Positions 54,985 through 64,000 of a stretch of 64,000 bases of DNA are shown here, piece by piece (position 1 is the stretch's first letter; the number at the start of each line of letters is the position of its first letter). This stretch comes from Neopestalotiopsis rosae (lineage: Eukaryota > Ascomycota > Sordariomycetes > Amphisphaeriales > Sporocadaceae). The notes under the pieces were generated by a model. It was given only the letters and a program-made list of their open reading frames with translations. It had not been told where the DNA came from and searched no databases. A program made the position numbers and the translations under genes. The stretch covers positions 4,650,001-4,714,000 of the forward strand of contig JALGAS010000001.1 of NCBI GenBank assembly GCA_023078685.1, written 5' to 3'.

Positions 54985-56716
54985 ATGCTTACAGGTTCGA
55001 TTCAAAGACTCAGAGTAACTGCCAGACCCTTTCCATTATTCGCGAAAAGCTCAGTCCGGACATACAATACCGGGACAAGATCAGTACCACATAGCTTGGC
55101 TTCATTCGCAGCTTATAGTCGCACAGGGGCATACCTACAGTTTCGTACGCAAAGCACAGCCTCTACATCTCATCGCACCTTATCATCACTCGGAGAACCA
55201 GCACGTTCACCAGCAAGTAGTAGCATTGCACTAGAACCACCAACACCAACAGCAGACATGACCAAGGACAAGTACACCGAGTTCACCCCGGAGCACTACC
55301 CGCCGTTCCCGGACGGCCTGCCCACGGTGGCGCTCGAGACCATTTCGCTGCAGGGCCTCCTCAACGGCGAGCCCGAGGAGCGGAGCCGCATGTTTGAGGC
55401 GTGCAAGGGCCGGGGCTTCTTCTACCTGGACCTCCGGGCTGGTGGCTCCGAGGCTGGGCGGATCCTGCTCGAAGGCGCCGAGCAGATTGCCCGCGTCGGC
55501 GAGGAGACGTTTGACCTGCCCGTGGACGAGAAGATGAAGTATGCCCAGGGCGTCAAGGCGAGGACGCTGTTTGGTTACAAGTGTGAGTAGACATTTCTTT
55601 GTCATTTGATGTTCCCTCATCATATCTACATATATATATTTTTATCATGTAAGCGGTCTTGAAATTTGAGGAACTGTTCAAAGGGTTGAGGCGATACGGG
55701 CAAACTAGGAGGAAGAACTTTCACGACTAATAAGTTCTGTCGGACGGGTCTGACCAAAAGAAAAACAGGCGTCGGGGCAACCGTGACGGACAAGGCCGGC
55801 ACCAAGGACACGGCCGAGTTCTTCAACGTGGCCAAGAACGACATGATCTTGGGCGACGGCGAGGCCATGCGGTACCCGTGGCCGGCGCCCATTCTCGAGG
55901 CGAGGCCGCTGTTTCGCGACTACATGCAGACGGCGCACGCCGTCGGCATGGCGATCCTGGGCGCCCTGGCCGAGAGGCTCGGCGTCGAACCCTCTGCCAT
56001 CACCGACCAGCACCGCATCCGCGAGCTCGCGGGCGATCACGTCCGCATCACGCGGGGCCCGCCGCGCGAGACGGAGGATATGCCCGAGATTCAGACGCCT
56101 TCGCATACCGACTTTGGAACGTAAGCCTTGCTTGCCTTTTTCTCTTTCCACATTTGCAATATTCAGAGAAGAATGAGAACAGACCTCTACACTTTTGCAG
56201 TATATGCTAAGATGATGTGAGAAAACCAGGGTGACGATACTGATGAATTGGCTTGGCGGCCTTCAAGTATGGTCAGAGTCGGCGCGGAAAGCGCAGCTCA
56301 ACGACGGCCAACCCGACTTGCCGGGAGAATGGCTGTGGGTAAAACCTCAAAAGGGCTGTGCTATCATTAACTTGGGTGAGCAACTCCAATGAAATTCTCT
56401 CTTCGTTTCACTCTTGAAATGCAATGGAGGGCGAGACTGCTAAAACAAACAAACTTGCAACAAAATAGGTGACGCCGCGGTAAAGTTCACCAACGGAGTC
56501 TTGTGTTCTGGCCGGCATCGCGTCATCCCGTCGCCGGGGGCACAGGGCAAGTGGCCGCGCTACAGCATCGTGTATTTTGTCCGACCCGAAGACAAGACCA
56601 TACTGAAGCAGCTGAGGGGGCCGGGGATCCCGGATGGCCCCGAGGAAGAAGGGCTGACGGCGGCGGACTGGATTTACAGACAGGCTCAGGGGCTCGGAAC
56701 CAAGTTTGACAAGTGA
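54985..56716 (+). CDS. 2-oxoglutarate/Fe(II)-dependent oxygenase (isopenicillin N synthase-like)
   Basis: Exons are 54985-55582, 55769-56120, 56230-56375 and 56469-56716, giving 447 residues from the first ATG. The double-stranded beta-helix core is typical. Iron ligands are H312-x-D314 (SHTDFGT) and H382 (CSGRHRV). The co-substrate motif is R396-x-S398 (RYS). The N-terminal DIOX_N-like part holds RMFEACKGRGFFYLDL and DEKMKYAQG. Substrate is unknown; this family hydroxylates, desaturates or cyclises small molecules. There are two plausible starts. The ATG at 54985 adds 91 residues; the first ~70 contain no Asp or Glu but many Arg, Lys, Ser and Thr, like a mitochondrial presequence. The ATG at 55258 (context GACATGACC) starts MTKDKYTEFTPEHYPPFP, where cytosolic relatives usually begin. 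No secondary-metabolite neighbours are seen. Confidence 0.87.
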
Positions 56717-57338
56717 GTTGGATGCAGACGACTGTGTAGCAAGTAGCAATGAAAGGATGAAATGATAATCAAGTTGAATTCCCTCTTTCTTTTCAAGGCG
56801 TCTGAATTTGATATCTACTCGTCAGTATCCAGTGTAGCCATAAACATTTCATGCCAGTGATCCTGTGTTCCACAACTCTCTTCACAAGTACTTGGTTGAA
56901 TATGGTACTGGATGGATAGCTCAGATGGGCATATATCGGGCGAAACAGTTATGGCTGTCCAAATGAATCAATCTCCGAGCCGCCGTGCTGATATCCGAAT
57001 GCTTTGGTTCACATAACCCTTGTTGAATGTAGCTGCGGGACAGCAACAAGTATCAAAGTATTACTTCCCATTGTATACATGTTTGAGTGAATGATGTACC
57101 TGTGACTACTACCCGCCTGCTCTTCCCAGCTATTTGCGTTGATTATAGCTGTTCGTGTAAGTCGTTCAGTGAAATACTTGGCTAAATAGGGTATTTTGTG
57201 TAACTGCTTGAACTGCACAGTGAGTAGCACCTAGATTCGAATAACTGAAAGCCTGGGTACCAGCAGTTTGCCGAACCGGATGTACTTCATAATACATATA
57301 TTTTGTACAGGTGCACATTTCGTGATATTTGATATATT
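56717..57338. other. Convergent intergenic region
   Basis: 620 bases between the 3' ends of the oxygenase (+) and uL15m (-). No gene seen. Confidence 0.5.
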
Positions 57339-58394
57339 CTACAGCTTCTCCCAGAGCTTGGTGTCTTCCTTCTTCTCCGTCTTTTGCTTCTTGGTCTTGA
57401 CGAGCTTGCTGGGCGGGACGCGGAAGAAGAGCGACGGCGACTCGCCGGGCTTGAGCAGGTGGCTCAGGTAGCCGCGATGCGCCGGGTCCCGGTAGTACTC
57501 AATGTCCCAGCGGCTCGTGGGGTCGGGCAGGCGGTAGAAGAAGCCCCTCTGCCGCACCTGCTCCAGGACGGGGCCGACGTGCTCGGCGCCCACGGGTAAG
57601 GGGAGGTCCGTGTTGACGCTCTTGCCCTCGACGAGGCGGCGGATGGACTGCCGCGTGTAGTAGCGCGTGACGACCTTGCCGCCGGCCTTTTCAATGGCCT
57701 CAATGGCCGAGGCCGAGGCGCGCGACACCATGACGTCGAGGGGCTGCTTGAGCACCGTGGTGCCGCCGCGGGCGAGGATCTTTACGCCGTCCTTGATGCT
57801 GCCCACCAGGTTCGACTGGATCAGCTCCTTTGGCGTGATTTGTTTCGTCGGGTCGATGCGGCCCTGGTCTATCCATTCTTGGAGCTTGTCGAGGTTGACT
57901 TCTGACATGACGGGGGCGCGACTGAGAAGAGGCATGTTAGCAGTTGTTTAGAGGAAATAACGGACCCCCTTTCCAGAACAGGCGGGCTTCTGAAAACTGG
58001 GATATAAGAGCCCTCCCTAAGTTTCCCAACGAGGTCCAGAAGATAAGAGAAAAAAGACATACAGGTTCTCGAAACCCATGCGACCTCTGGAGTAGAGCAG
58101 TGGTGTCTGACCACCCTGGAACCACGGGTTGACCTTTCCATGCTGCTTCTGACCCTTGTGACCTCTTCCGGACGTCTTTCCCTTGCCCGACGAGGGACCG
58201 CGACCGACACGGATGCGCTTCTGGTAGGCAGCGCGGTTGTCCCTGAGGTCGGCGAGGATGGAGGCGTGACGGGTCTGCTGCGTCTGCGGCTGCTGCACTG
58301 AGAGAGCGGCGAAGGCGCCAATGAGGGAGGATGGTGACTGTTGCTGTGCGCGGCAGCACTGCGCCGTGAAGCGCGCCGGTATCCTGGGAGGCAT
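57339..58394 (-). CDS. MRPL10: Mitochondrial large-subunit ribosomal protein uL15m (MRPL10)
   Basis: Minus-strand exons are 58394-58063 and 57921-57339, joined across a 141-base intron (donor GTATGT, acceptor TCTCAG), giving 304 residues. The N-terminus ([20 protein letters not shown] onward, Arg/Ser/Gln-rich, no acids until about residue 48) is a mitochondrial presequence. The core uL15 signature [20 protein letters not shown] is followed by [19 protein letters not shown]. The spliced part continues [19 protein letters not shown] and the [10 protein letters not shown] segment. The C-terminal half has the fungal mitochondrial extension ending in a lysine-rich tail. It is part of the 54S mitoribosomal subunit in the matrix. 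The gene is about twice the size of bacterial L15, as normal for fungi. Confidence 0.94.
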
Positions 58395-58979
58395 CGTTTC
58401 TGGGTTGTGTGTGGGTTTTGGGTCAATTGGCAAGCTCTCCAGCAACCAACGGACGTTCTCAGGTCCCCAGAGCTTCAGTACCAAAATGTTTGAATGCGAG
58501 TCTCGCTCTCGATAAATTTTTGTGGCCCGTGCTCAAGCGCTGGCACATGTATACGGTGCGAGTACTAGCAGGTACTGTAGCTTATATACTGCTAAACTCA
58601 CCATTTCATTGGCTGCAATTGTTAGTATTCAGTGCAATAAGTAGGTGTGTTTTAGAGTACAGTATAATAAGATCATGTTCTGGATTATCTGTCTGATATT
58701 CTGTCCAAAAGATACAATATTATTATTCGCTGAATGAGTATGTCCTTCAAGCTACCAGGTTATATACCATACATGGACCTGCCGTCAACCCAATGGAAGG
58801 GGAATTTCGCAATTCTGCATAATTGAACGACTGGTTGTCAATCAGCAGCAGTTTTTCATGGCCATGAAGATTTTGAGGATTTTGTGCAAACACGCATCAA
58901 ATTTATTAAACTTTAACGAAGCCCAATGTCCGACACTTAACCACCCCGACAACAAAACAGTAGCCTACTTCTTCCCAGC
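58395..58979. other. Intergenic, uL15m promoter and CCCH-gene 3' flank
   Basis: 585 bases, AT-rich in the right half. No gene seen; open frames overlapping the edges are shadows of the neighbours. Confidence 0.5.
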
Positions 58980-60543
58980 TCACTTGGTACTCACAACTTT
59001 TGTATCAACATTGTGCATCTCTGGGGTAAAACGACAATCATTTTTGTCGCACTTCCCTCTCTTCTCCCAAGGACAGCGATGCCCGGCTATGCATTCCGGA
59101 TCACTACAATATGTACCATTCGGGCAGGCCGTGTATCGAGCAACTTCGCGCAACGCTACCAGCTCTCCAGGACTTCTACTTGGGCCATGCCCGTTTCGAC
59201 AGTTCCCATGTCTTTCGAAGAAGCTGCACTTTCCGTTAATGTGAAATTGGTTGCACAGTTTCATATTCTTCAACTTCACAAAGTCTTGGTGTGAATATGA
59301 AAGCTTTGAATCCACGCGTTGGCCGCTACTATTCAGCTGCACCACGTTCGATACATTTCGAGATGCAGGCAAGGACTGAGAGGCACTTTCTGTTCCATTT
59401 GAAGTCGGTGGAGTCTTGGCTGCAGCGGCCGCGTACTCTACTGAAGGCGTGGGAGGTGGTGTGATGCGGAACGATACACGACGTTTGAGAGTGTGCAACT
59501 TCTGATTTCGAAAGACGCTTTGGAATGAGGCCGTGCGAAATCTATGCTTGATTTCGGCTATCTCTTGGGCGAAGGGAGGCCCTTCGAGCAAAGTGATTCG
59601 TCTGCGGACTGCCTCGTTCTCTGCGTATGGGCCAAGTAAACGAGCATATCCATTGTCAGCTGAACCACCAAACAAAATCTGCTGACAGTGAACATCATCC
59701 AGATGAAAGTTGAAAGTAGCTAATTACCTACTATTAGTACTCATATTGTCTGTTTGGAAAAAGTTGTAGGTGGACTTATTACCTTTGACTTTCTCATCCG
59801 AGCATTCTTTGCCATTGCCGGCATCAACATAATCACACATGGAATTCCCCATGTTGAAGCCACGAACAAATTCGTCGAAGGGAGGCGAATTGGCTGTGGT
59901 CTCCAACTTCTTGTAGACATCTGCCATGCCTAACAGGTTTGCATATACGCGGACAACGATTTTCATGTGGCGGGAGGTCTCGGGTAGCGAAGCATGAAGT
60001 TCCTCTCCGACAGCTTGAATCAGGGTGCTGGCTGCTCTCTTGCCACCCTCTAAACCTTCCAAAATAAACTCGTCTCTGAACTACCCAATTTTCCAGTCAG
60101 TCAAGGCGTAGTAAACCATGATTGATGAGACTTACTGGCATGCAGTCGCCATCAATTACAACCAATGCAAACTTGTGCCGATCCTATTTTCTTTAGCTTT
60201 TGAAGTAAGAAGGACGGACAGACCAAGCGATAGCGGAAACATAGAGCACCGACTCACCTTTTCATCTTGCAAACTGTCGATCTCTTTCTTTGCCTTTTCA
60301 AGGGATCGACGTACCGTCTGGATTGCATCTCGTTTATCAAGGAGTTCGTCATCAATCTCTGATTTCTCCTTCTTAAGGCGACGTGCATGAGCAAACAATT
60401 CCTTGTGATCGATATTAGCAGCTATCCTTGCAAATCCCAATGCCTAATCTTACTGATATCAGCTCGTGCTTCTTGTCATCCTGGCTCTTGCAAACGTCCC
60501 AAACCTTCTCCAAAGATTCCAATGATTCAACTTCGTTCGCCAT
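58980..60543 (-). CDS. CCCH zinc-finger protein with DUF7923-like N-terminal domain
   Basis: Minus-strand exons are 60543-60454, 60401-60258, 60183-60136, 60080-59783 and 59719-58980, giving 439 residues. The first intron (52 bases: GTAAGA, GCTAAT, CACAAG) is required because the unspliced frame stops. Exon 2 is a charged coiled coil (RRLKKEKSEIDDELLDKRDA). Exons 3-5 build the fungal domain with FALVVIDGDCMPF, FILEGLEGGKRAASTLI, the MKIVVRVYANLLGM strand, FDEFVRGFNMGN and the ILFGGSADNGYARLL/GP motif. This looks like a nuclease-like or PIN-like fold, which is inference. The C-terminus holds Cys/His fingers: C-x8-C-x8-C-x3-H starting at LCNQFHINGKC, C-x5-C-x4-C-x3-H (CPNGTYCSDPECIAGH) and a further CPWEKRGKCDKNDC cluster. 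RNA binding is likely by analogy. The 48-base exon 3 is notably small. Confidence 0.84.
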
Positions 60544-61224
60544 CTTTTCTATAATGAACTTTGGAAACTTGACCGAAAAACAATTGGTGCCTCCGAGAGA
60601 TAGACTATTGAGACTTTATATCAATTATAACATCTCTCATAGACCCCGCATTGATTGAAAGTTGGTTGGCTGTACAGTACGACGTTTGTCCAGTTACAGG
60701 GACCCACGACGCGCGTTTTCAATCTATGCACACAGCAGTCCAATCAGCCAATCACTTTGCAATGACAATCATAATATGGTCTGATTTGGTTTTTACACAT
60801 GCTCAAGTCCGACTATACTGATCCCTTACCAACGTTGAATTTGCATGCATGCAGGTGCCATAGAGGGCCAGGCGAAGCATAGAGTATCCGATTTTGGTTG
60901 CGCTTGGCCGATGAATATGGCCGGCTGAGCCCCCCAACTGCACGACTTGCAACATATTGTCTCTGCACCATTGTTGTTGGTCAAATCACCTATTCACAGC
61001 ATTAAAAAAATGATTTTTTATGTTGTTCGGGACTCACGTGGCCGCACTCATTCAGGCGTAACGATATACTCATTCAAGAGAAACGTGGTTTCAAATTTTT
61101 AACGTTTCAGTGCTGGAATTATAGTTATAATATAATCATTTTGTAGTTCAACGGCAAGTCCTTTATATTCGTGGGTTCTTGATCCTTCCAGGATAGTTAC
61201 TTTTCAACAATGTTCTTGTATCGT
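60544..61224. other. Intergenic, CCCH-gene promoter
   Basis: 680 bases between the CCCH gene start and the 3' end of the orphan gene; increasingly AT-rich to the right. No gene seen. Confidence 0.5.
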
Positions 61225-61800
61225 TCAAGGTCCTCTCCATGGTGGCTTCTTAGTGGCCTTGTCGTCCTTTGATGGGGTCCTCTTCCGACCTCTTTCGGGA
61301 CTCATTGCTTTGGGCGAAAGCAAGCCCCCAGTGTCTTTGTCCAATTTTCCCAAGCACCGTCTGCCCTCTGGAAAACCGCCCCGAACAGACTCGGGGACAT
61401 ATAGTCCTAGGAACAATTTCGCCATGATTATAGATGCGAACTTGGTCTCGAGTTTCTGCTCTGTGTGGAGCTTTATACCGTGCTCCACGAGTTCTTTGGG
61501 AAGCTCCTCTGTAAGGGCATCAGGCCCGCCCTTGACCAGACAGCCGCATTTTGTCGTGACGTTCTTGAAAGTACCATGACGAAACGTGAATCTTGCGGCA
61601 CGGCCGTCTGCCCTCGGGAAATACGAGCCATGACAACCCGTGTGGCTGTTTCCTATCATGACTTGAGGCAAGCCGTCCTTGGGGTCGTGACCGTACCCGC
61701 GATCAAAGATGCCGTCTCTCACCTCGGCGTCGTCTTCTCTGGAGAGCACCTTGGAAGCGCGAATGCCATCCCGCTCCGGGCTTGGCCCGGCAAATGACAT
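61225..61800 (-). CDS. Orphan basic protein, function unknown
   Basis: A single open frame of 191 residues with ATG at 61800. No family is recognised. Composition looks protein-like: balanced charged residues, a glycine-rich segment around HTGCHGSYFPRADGRAARF, a C-G-C pair near residue 85 and a helix-like TEELPKELVEHGIKLHTEQK. A strongly basic Ser/Pro/Lys tail follows (SPERGRKRTPSKDDKATKKP) that could be a nuclear localisation signal. The frame is GC-richer than the flanking DNA, which supports coding, but introns or a larger gene cannot be excluded. The opposite strand also has 108-110-codon frames over the same interval. There is no signal peptide or membrane segment. Confidence 0.5.
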   Translation of the reverse strand: MSFAGPSPERDGIRASKVLSREDDAEVRDGIFDRGYGHDPKDGLPQVMIGNSHTGCHGSYFPRADGRAARFTFRHGTFKNVTTKCGCLVKGGPDALTEELPKELVEHGIKLHTEQKLETKFASIIMAKLFLGLYVPESVRGGFPEGRRCLGKLDKDTGGLLSPKAMSPERGRKRTPSKDDKATKKPPWRGP

Positions 61801-62320
61801 GGTGGAATCTAGCAGTCAAAATCTTATACTTTTCTTCAAATGGAGAATTCGCAAGACGCTGTCTGGCCTACACCGGCATAATTTATACTGAGCCAAATAA
61901 AGCCCGTCTTTTGTGCTCCATGAAGCACAACGGCAGTGACTTAAAAGGCGAGTGGTTTTCCTGGACAAGGTCAACGGTGCATCGGTCCAGGCTAAACCTC
62001 GAACAAAGACTACATCACGAGGCTGAAAAAGAGTATAACAAAGATGTGGCGTGCAATGTTATAGAATACCATAAAGCGCGTACACATTGTTCAGCTTGTT
62101 GATCAAGGACAAGTGAATTGTTTCTCGAATAAAGCCTCCTTGTATAGGCCGACAATTATAAAATCATGGGTCGCCCTGACAAGTCTCACGAACAAGTGAT
62201 CAGCAGTCAAAGCATTAGCTTCAGTAACAAAACGATACAACACACTCGGGAATAAGCAAGAAAGAGAGCTCAGAAAAGTTGAACACTCAGGTAACGAGCG
62301 ATACAACCAACGTAGTCATC
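61801..62320. promoter_or_regulatory. Divergent promoter region, orphan / acidic protein
   Basis: 520 bases between two head-to-head starts. No gene or specific site recognised; a frame at 61782-62102 lacks protein features. Confidence 0.4.
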
Positions 62321-63283
62321 ATGGCCACCGAACAATGGATCCACCCGGCTCTGAGAGAGTCGAACCCGACAGCCATTGAGGAACAATCGGCGCTGGAGTA
62401 CGCCACGCCATTGATGATAAAGTATGCTTATGAAAAGTACCGATTCAACCTCACTCCCCGCGAGGTGTACGAGATCCTCTACGAGGGCTGCTGGGAGGGT
62501 GTCGACGACTTTGTCGAGTACATGCAAGACATGGGCCCCACCCCAGAGGGTCTGCGGGTTTACACCTTTGAGGAGTTGGATGCCATGGACGACGCAGCCA
62601 TGCGCAAGGGAGAGTATGTTCATGAGGAGTGTATCGAAGATTCTGATGCTGAAACAGAAGACGATGGAGATGATGAAGAGCAGACCCGAGCCATTCGTAG
62701 TGTGCTCGAGAATGGCGGAGAGGATGCCCGGCTGCTCTTTAGCATGTTTGAGAGCAATGAAGGAGAGATGGAGATTGAGGAAGAGGAGCTGATGATGCCG
62801 CTCGATCCCCTGCCGCTCTATGAGAGCCAATGTGGAGACGACGAGGCTATCCTGGAATCAGACATGCCTCCTTCCTTTTCGCCTGGCTCCTCCCCTCCAG
62901 AGTACACTGCTCAAGCTTTGGTATGGTCACATCAGGACGAAGCAGCCGCCGATGATGGTGATGAGGAGAAGGAGGAGGAGGCAGTGCCTGAGGATGACTT
63001 ATTTGTGGAGACCCTCGTTGAGGATAATGAATACTCCGAGGTTGAAACAGAACTCGAGAAGGTTGAGAGTTTGGAGATTGATCAGCAGCTTACCAGTCCT
63101 GCCACTTCGCAATTTTGGCCGTCGCCTCTCGGCACCGCGGCGTGGACGCAAGACAAGATCTCGCAGTCCCGACGGGTGTTTGCAGCGACTGCGATCAAGG
63201 TCGTACCAGCCTTGATGATCATGGGAACACTATTTTGGAGAGATTCTTCAAGGGAGTCGATGAGATTCCTTGGACGGTATTGA
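62321..63283 (+). CDS. Acidic protein with C-terminal hydrophobic segment, function unknown
   Basis: A single exon of 320 residues; ATG at 62321 in context CATCATGGCC. No family recognised with confidence. The N-terminal ~100 residues look folded (TPLMIKYAYEKYRFNLTPRE, VYEILYEGCWEGVDDFVEYM, then GLRVYTFEELDAMDDAAMRK). The middle is strongly Asp/Glu-rich with several acidic runs. Near the end, after a basic SRR, an uncharged stretch ATAIKVVPALMIMGTLFW (about residues 287-304) is followed by a short Arg-containing tail. This topology would suit a tail-anchored membrane protein facing the cytosol, which is inference. There is no N-terminal signal peptide. Confidence 0.65.
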   Translation: MATEQWIHPALRESNPTAIEEQSALEYATPLMIKYAYEKYRFNLTPREVYEILYEGCWEGVDDFVEYMQDMGPTPEGLRVYTFEELDAMDDAAMRKGEYVHEECIEDSDAETEDDGDDEEQTRAIRSVLENGGEDARLLFSMFESNEGEMEIEEEELMMPLDPLPLYESQCGDDEAILESDMPPSFSPGSSPPEYTAQALVWSHQDEAAADDGDEEKEEEAVPEDDLFVETLVEDNEYSEVETELEKVESLEIDQQLTSPATSQFWPSPLGTAAWTQDKISQSRRVFAATAIKVVPALMIMGTLFWRDSSRESMRFLGRY

Positions 63284-64000
63284 TAGCTGAGGGACTAGGT
63301 ATTGCCGACGAGCCTTGTTTTCTTTGTTTGCAGGCGATCAGTTCTTTAGCCATTCAAAGTATTGCCTCTATAGTATAGCTGCCTTCTTACTTAATGATAA
63401 GCGTGAAACAATGTATTGTCTTTCGTTTTGAGCTTGCAACCGATGTGATCTTGGACAAATTTGAATGCAAGCTGGATTCCACGAGAGTACCGACAGATCA
63501 TTCATGGTTCCCATTGAATTACTAATATGAGCTGTCAAGTCGTTCAGTCCGCAAAAGTACGATACAGAACGGGTGACAATATTAGTAATCTGGCATATTG
63601 ACCATATGGTTGGGTATACATGGACCATACCTCCCATGCCCATCATTTATGATCCTTCGACCTGGAGGCTCAAATGAGATTGTACGAATTTGACGACTGG
63701 AATAGTTTTGCCGAGAGTCAGCAGACGCTGAGGGTCTCACTCCTTTGCGAATACGAGCTCCACAGTCTTCAGCATGACTTCCGTGTAACCCTGGTCTTTA
63801 CCAAAATAGAGCATCGTTCACGGAGTCTGCGTGCCAGAAAGGGGCAATTTGTAAGTTTCCAAGACCTGTGCAACATGCTAAAATGGACAGCACCGTCCCG
63901 GTTGGACAGCCTACACAGACTGGAAACAACTTGAAGATCGCCATGAAGATCTGGGGTATCCTCGGTTGTCGGGTGTCAGATGCCGCTGACCCGAATAGGT
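63284..64000. other. Right-edge region, no supportable gene
   Basis: A plus-strand frame at 63674-63934 and a minus-strand frame open to the right edge (63998 down to a stop at 63798) both exist. So does a short minus-strand segment near 63740-63800 that could be a terminal exon after a CCAG acceptor. None can be tied to a family, so a gene entering from the right is possible but unproven. Confidence 0.4.

Noticed and set aside
60401..60453. A 10-base 'intron' (GTAAGATTAG) joining the first two coding segments of the CCCH gene
   Set aside because: Too short to splice. A 52-base intron with the same donor, a GCTAAT branch site and a CACAAG acceptor restores the frame instead.
63798..63998. 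Minus-strand frame open to the right edge, with a nearby candidate terminal exon
   Set aside because: No recognisable family, ambiguous splice sites and insufficient sequence; it needs the adjacent DNA to judge.

Overview
The window is nuclear DNA of a filamentous ascomycete, most probably a Sordariomycete and plausibly Hypocreales. Genes are short-intron and monocistronic, with introns of about 45-195 bases (GTRNGY donors, CTAAC/CTGAC-like branch sites). Protein families point the same way: a Clr5-domain protein, a 2EXR-domain protein, a fungal RING-PHD protein and a DUF7923-type CCCH protein. Noncoding DNA is rich in TAGGTAGG/TACCTACC-like words. I found 17 supportable protein genes, no tRNA or rRNA, no CRISPR and no recognisable transposon. 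Splice sites were placed by eye, requiring an open joined frame and family continuity.

Layout, left to right. 1-10200 (+): C-terminal two thirds of midasin, the AAA ATPase of 60S ribosome biogenesis. 10769-12254 (+): a nitronate monooxygenase-like flavoenzyme. 12958-14858 (+): a Clr5-domain protein with a 16-base microexon. 16016-16948 (-): an unrecognised Cys/His-repeat protein. 17631-18521 (-): a 2EXR protein. 20395-22389 (-): a RING+PHD protein resembling yeast Asr1 and animal PHRF1. 26560-27126 (-): ribosomal protein eL43. 28340-29817 (+): a saccharopine-dehydrogenase-like oxidoreductase. 30588-32396 (+): an Rmd1/DUF155 membrane protein. 33611-34604 (-): an Nhp10-like HMG-box subunit of INO80. 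35823-37626 (+): CCT8, the theta subunit of the TRiC chaperonin.

Next comes a 12.6-kb stretch (37627-50203) with no supportable gene. It ends at a RING-PH-vWA protein (50204-53896, +) with the domain order of the yeast pheromone-pathway scaffolds Ste5 and Far1. The right part holds a 2-oxoglutarate/Fe(II) oxygenase (54985-56716, +), mitochondrial ribosomal protein uL15m (57339-58394, -), a CCCH zinc-finger protein (58980-60543, -), an orphan basic protein (61225-61800, -) and an acidic protein with a C-terminal hydrophobic segment (62321-63283, +).

There is no gene cluster or operon-like pathway. Several housekeeping genes for ribosome assembly and translation (MDN1, eL43, uL15m) and folding (CCT8) are interspersed with fungus-specific genes. 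The items most worth follow-up are the Ste5/Far1-like scaffold with a degenerate metal site, the gene desert before it, the microexon, and the oxygenase whose N-terminal extension looks like a mitochondrial presequence.
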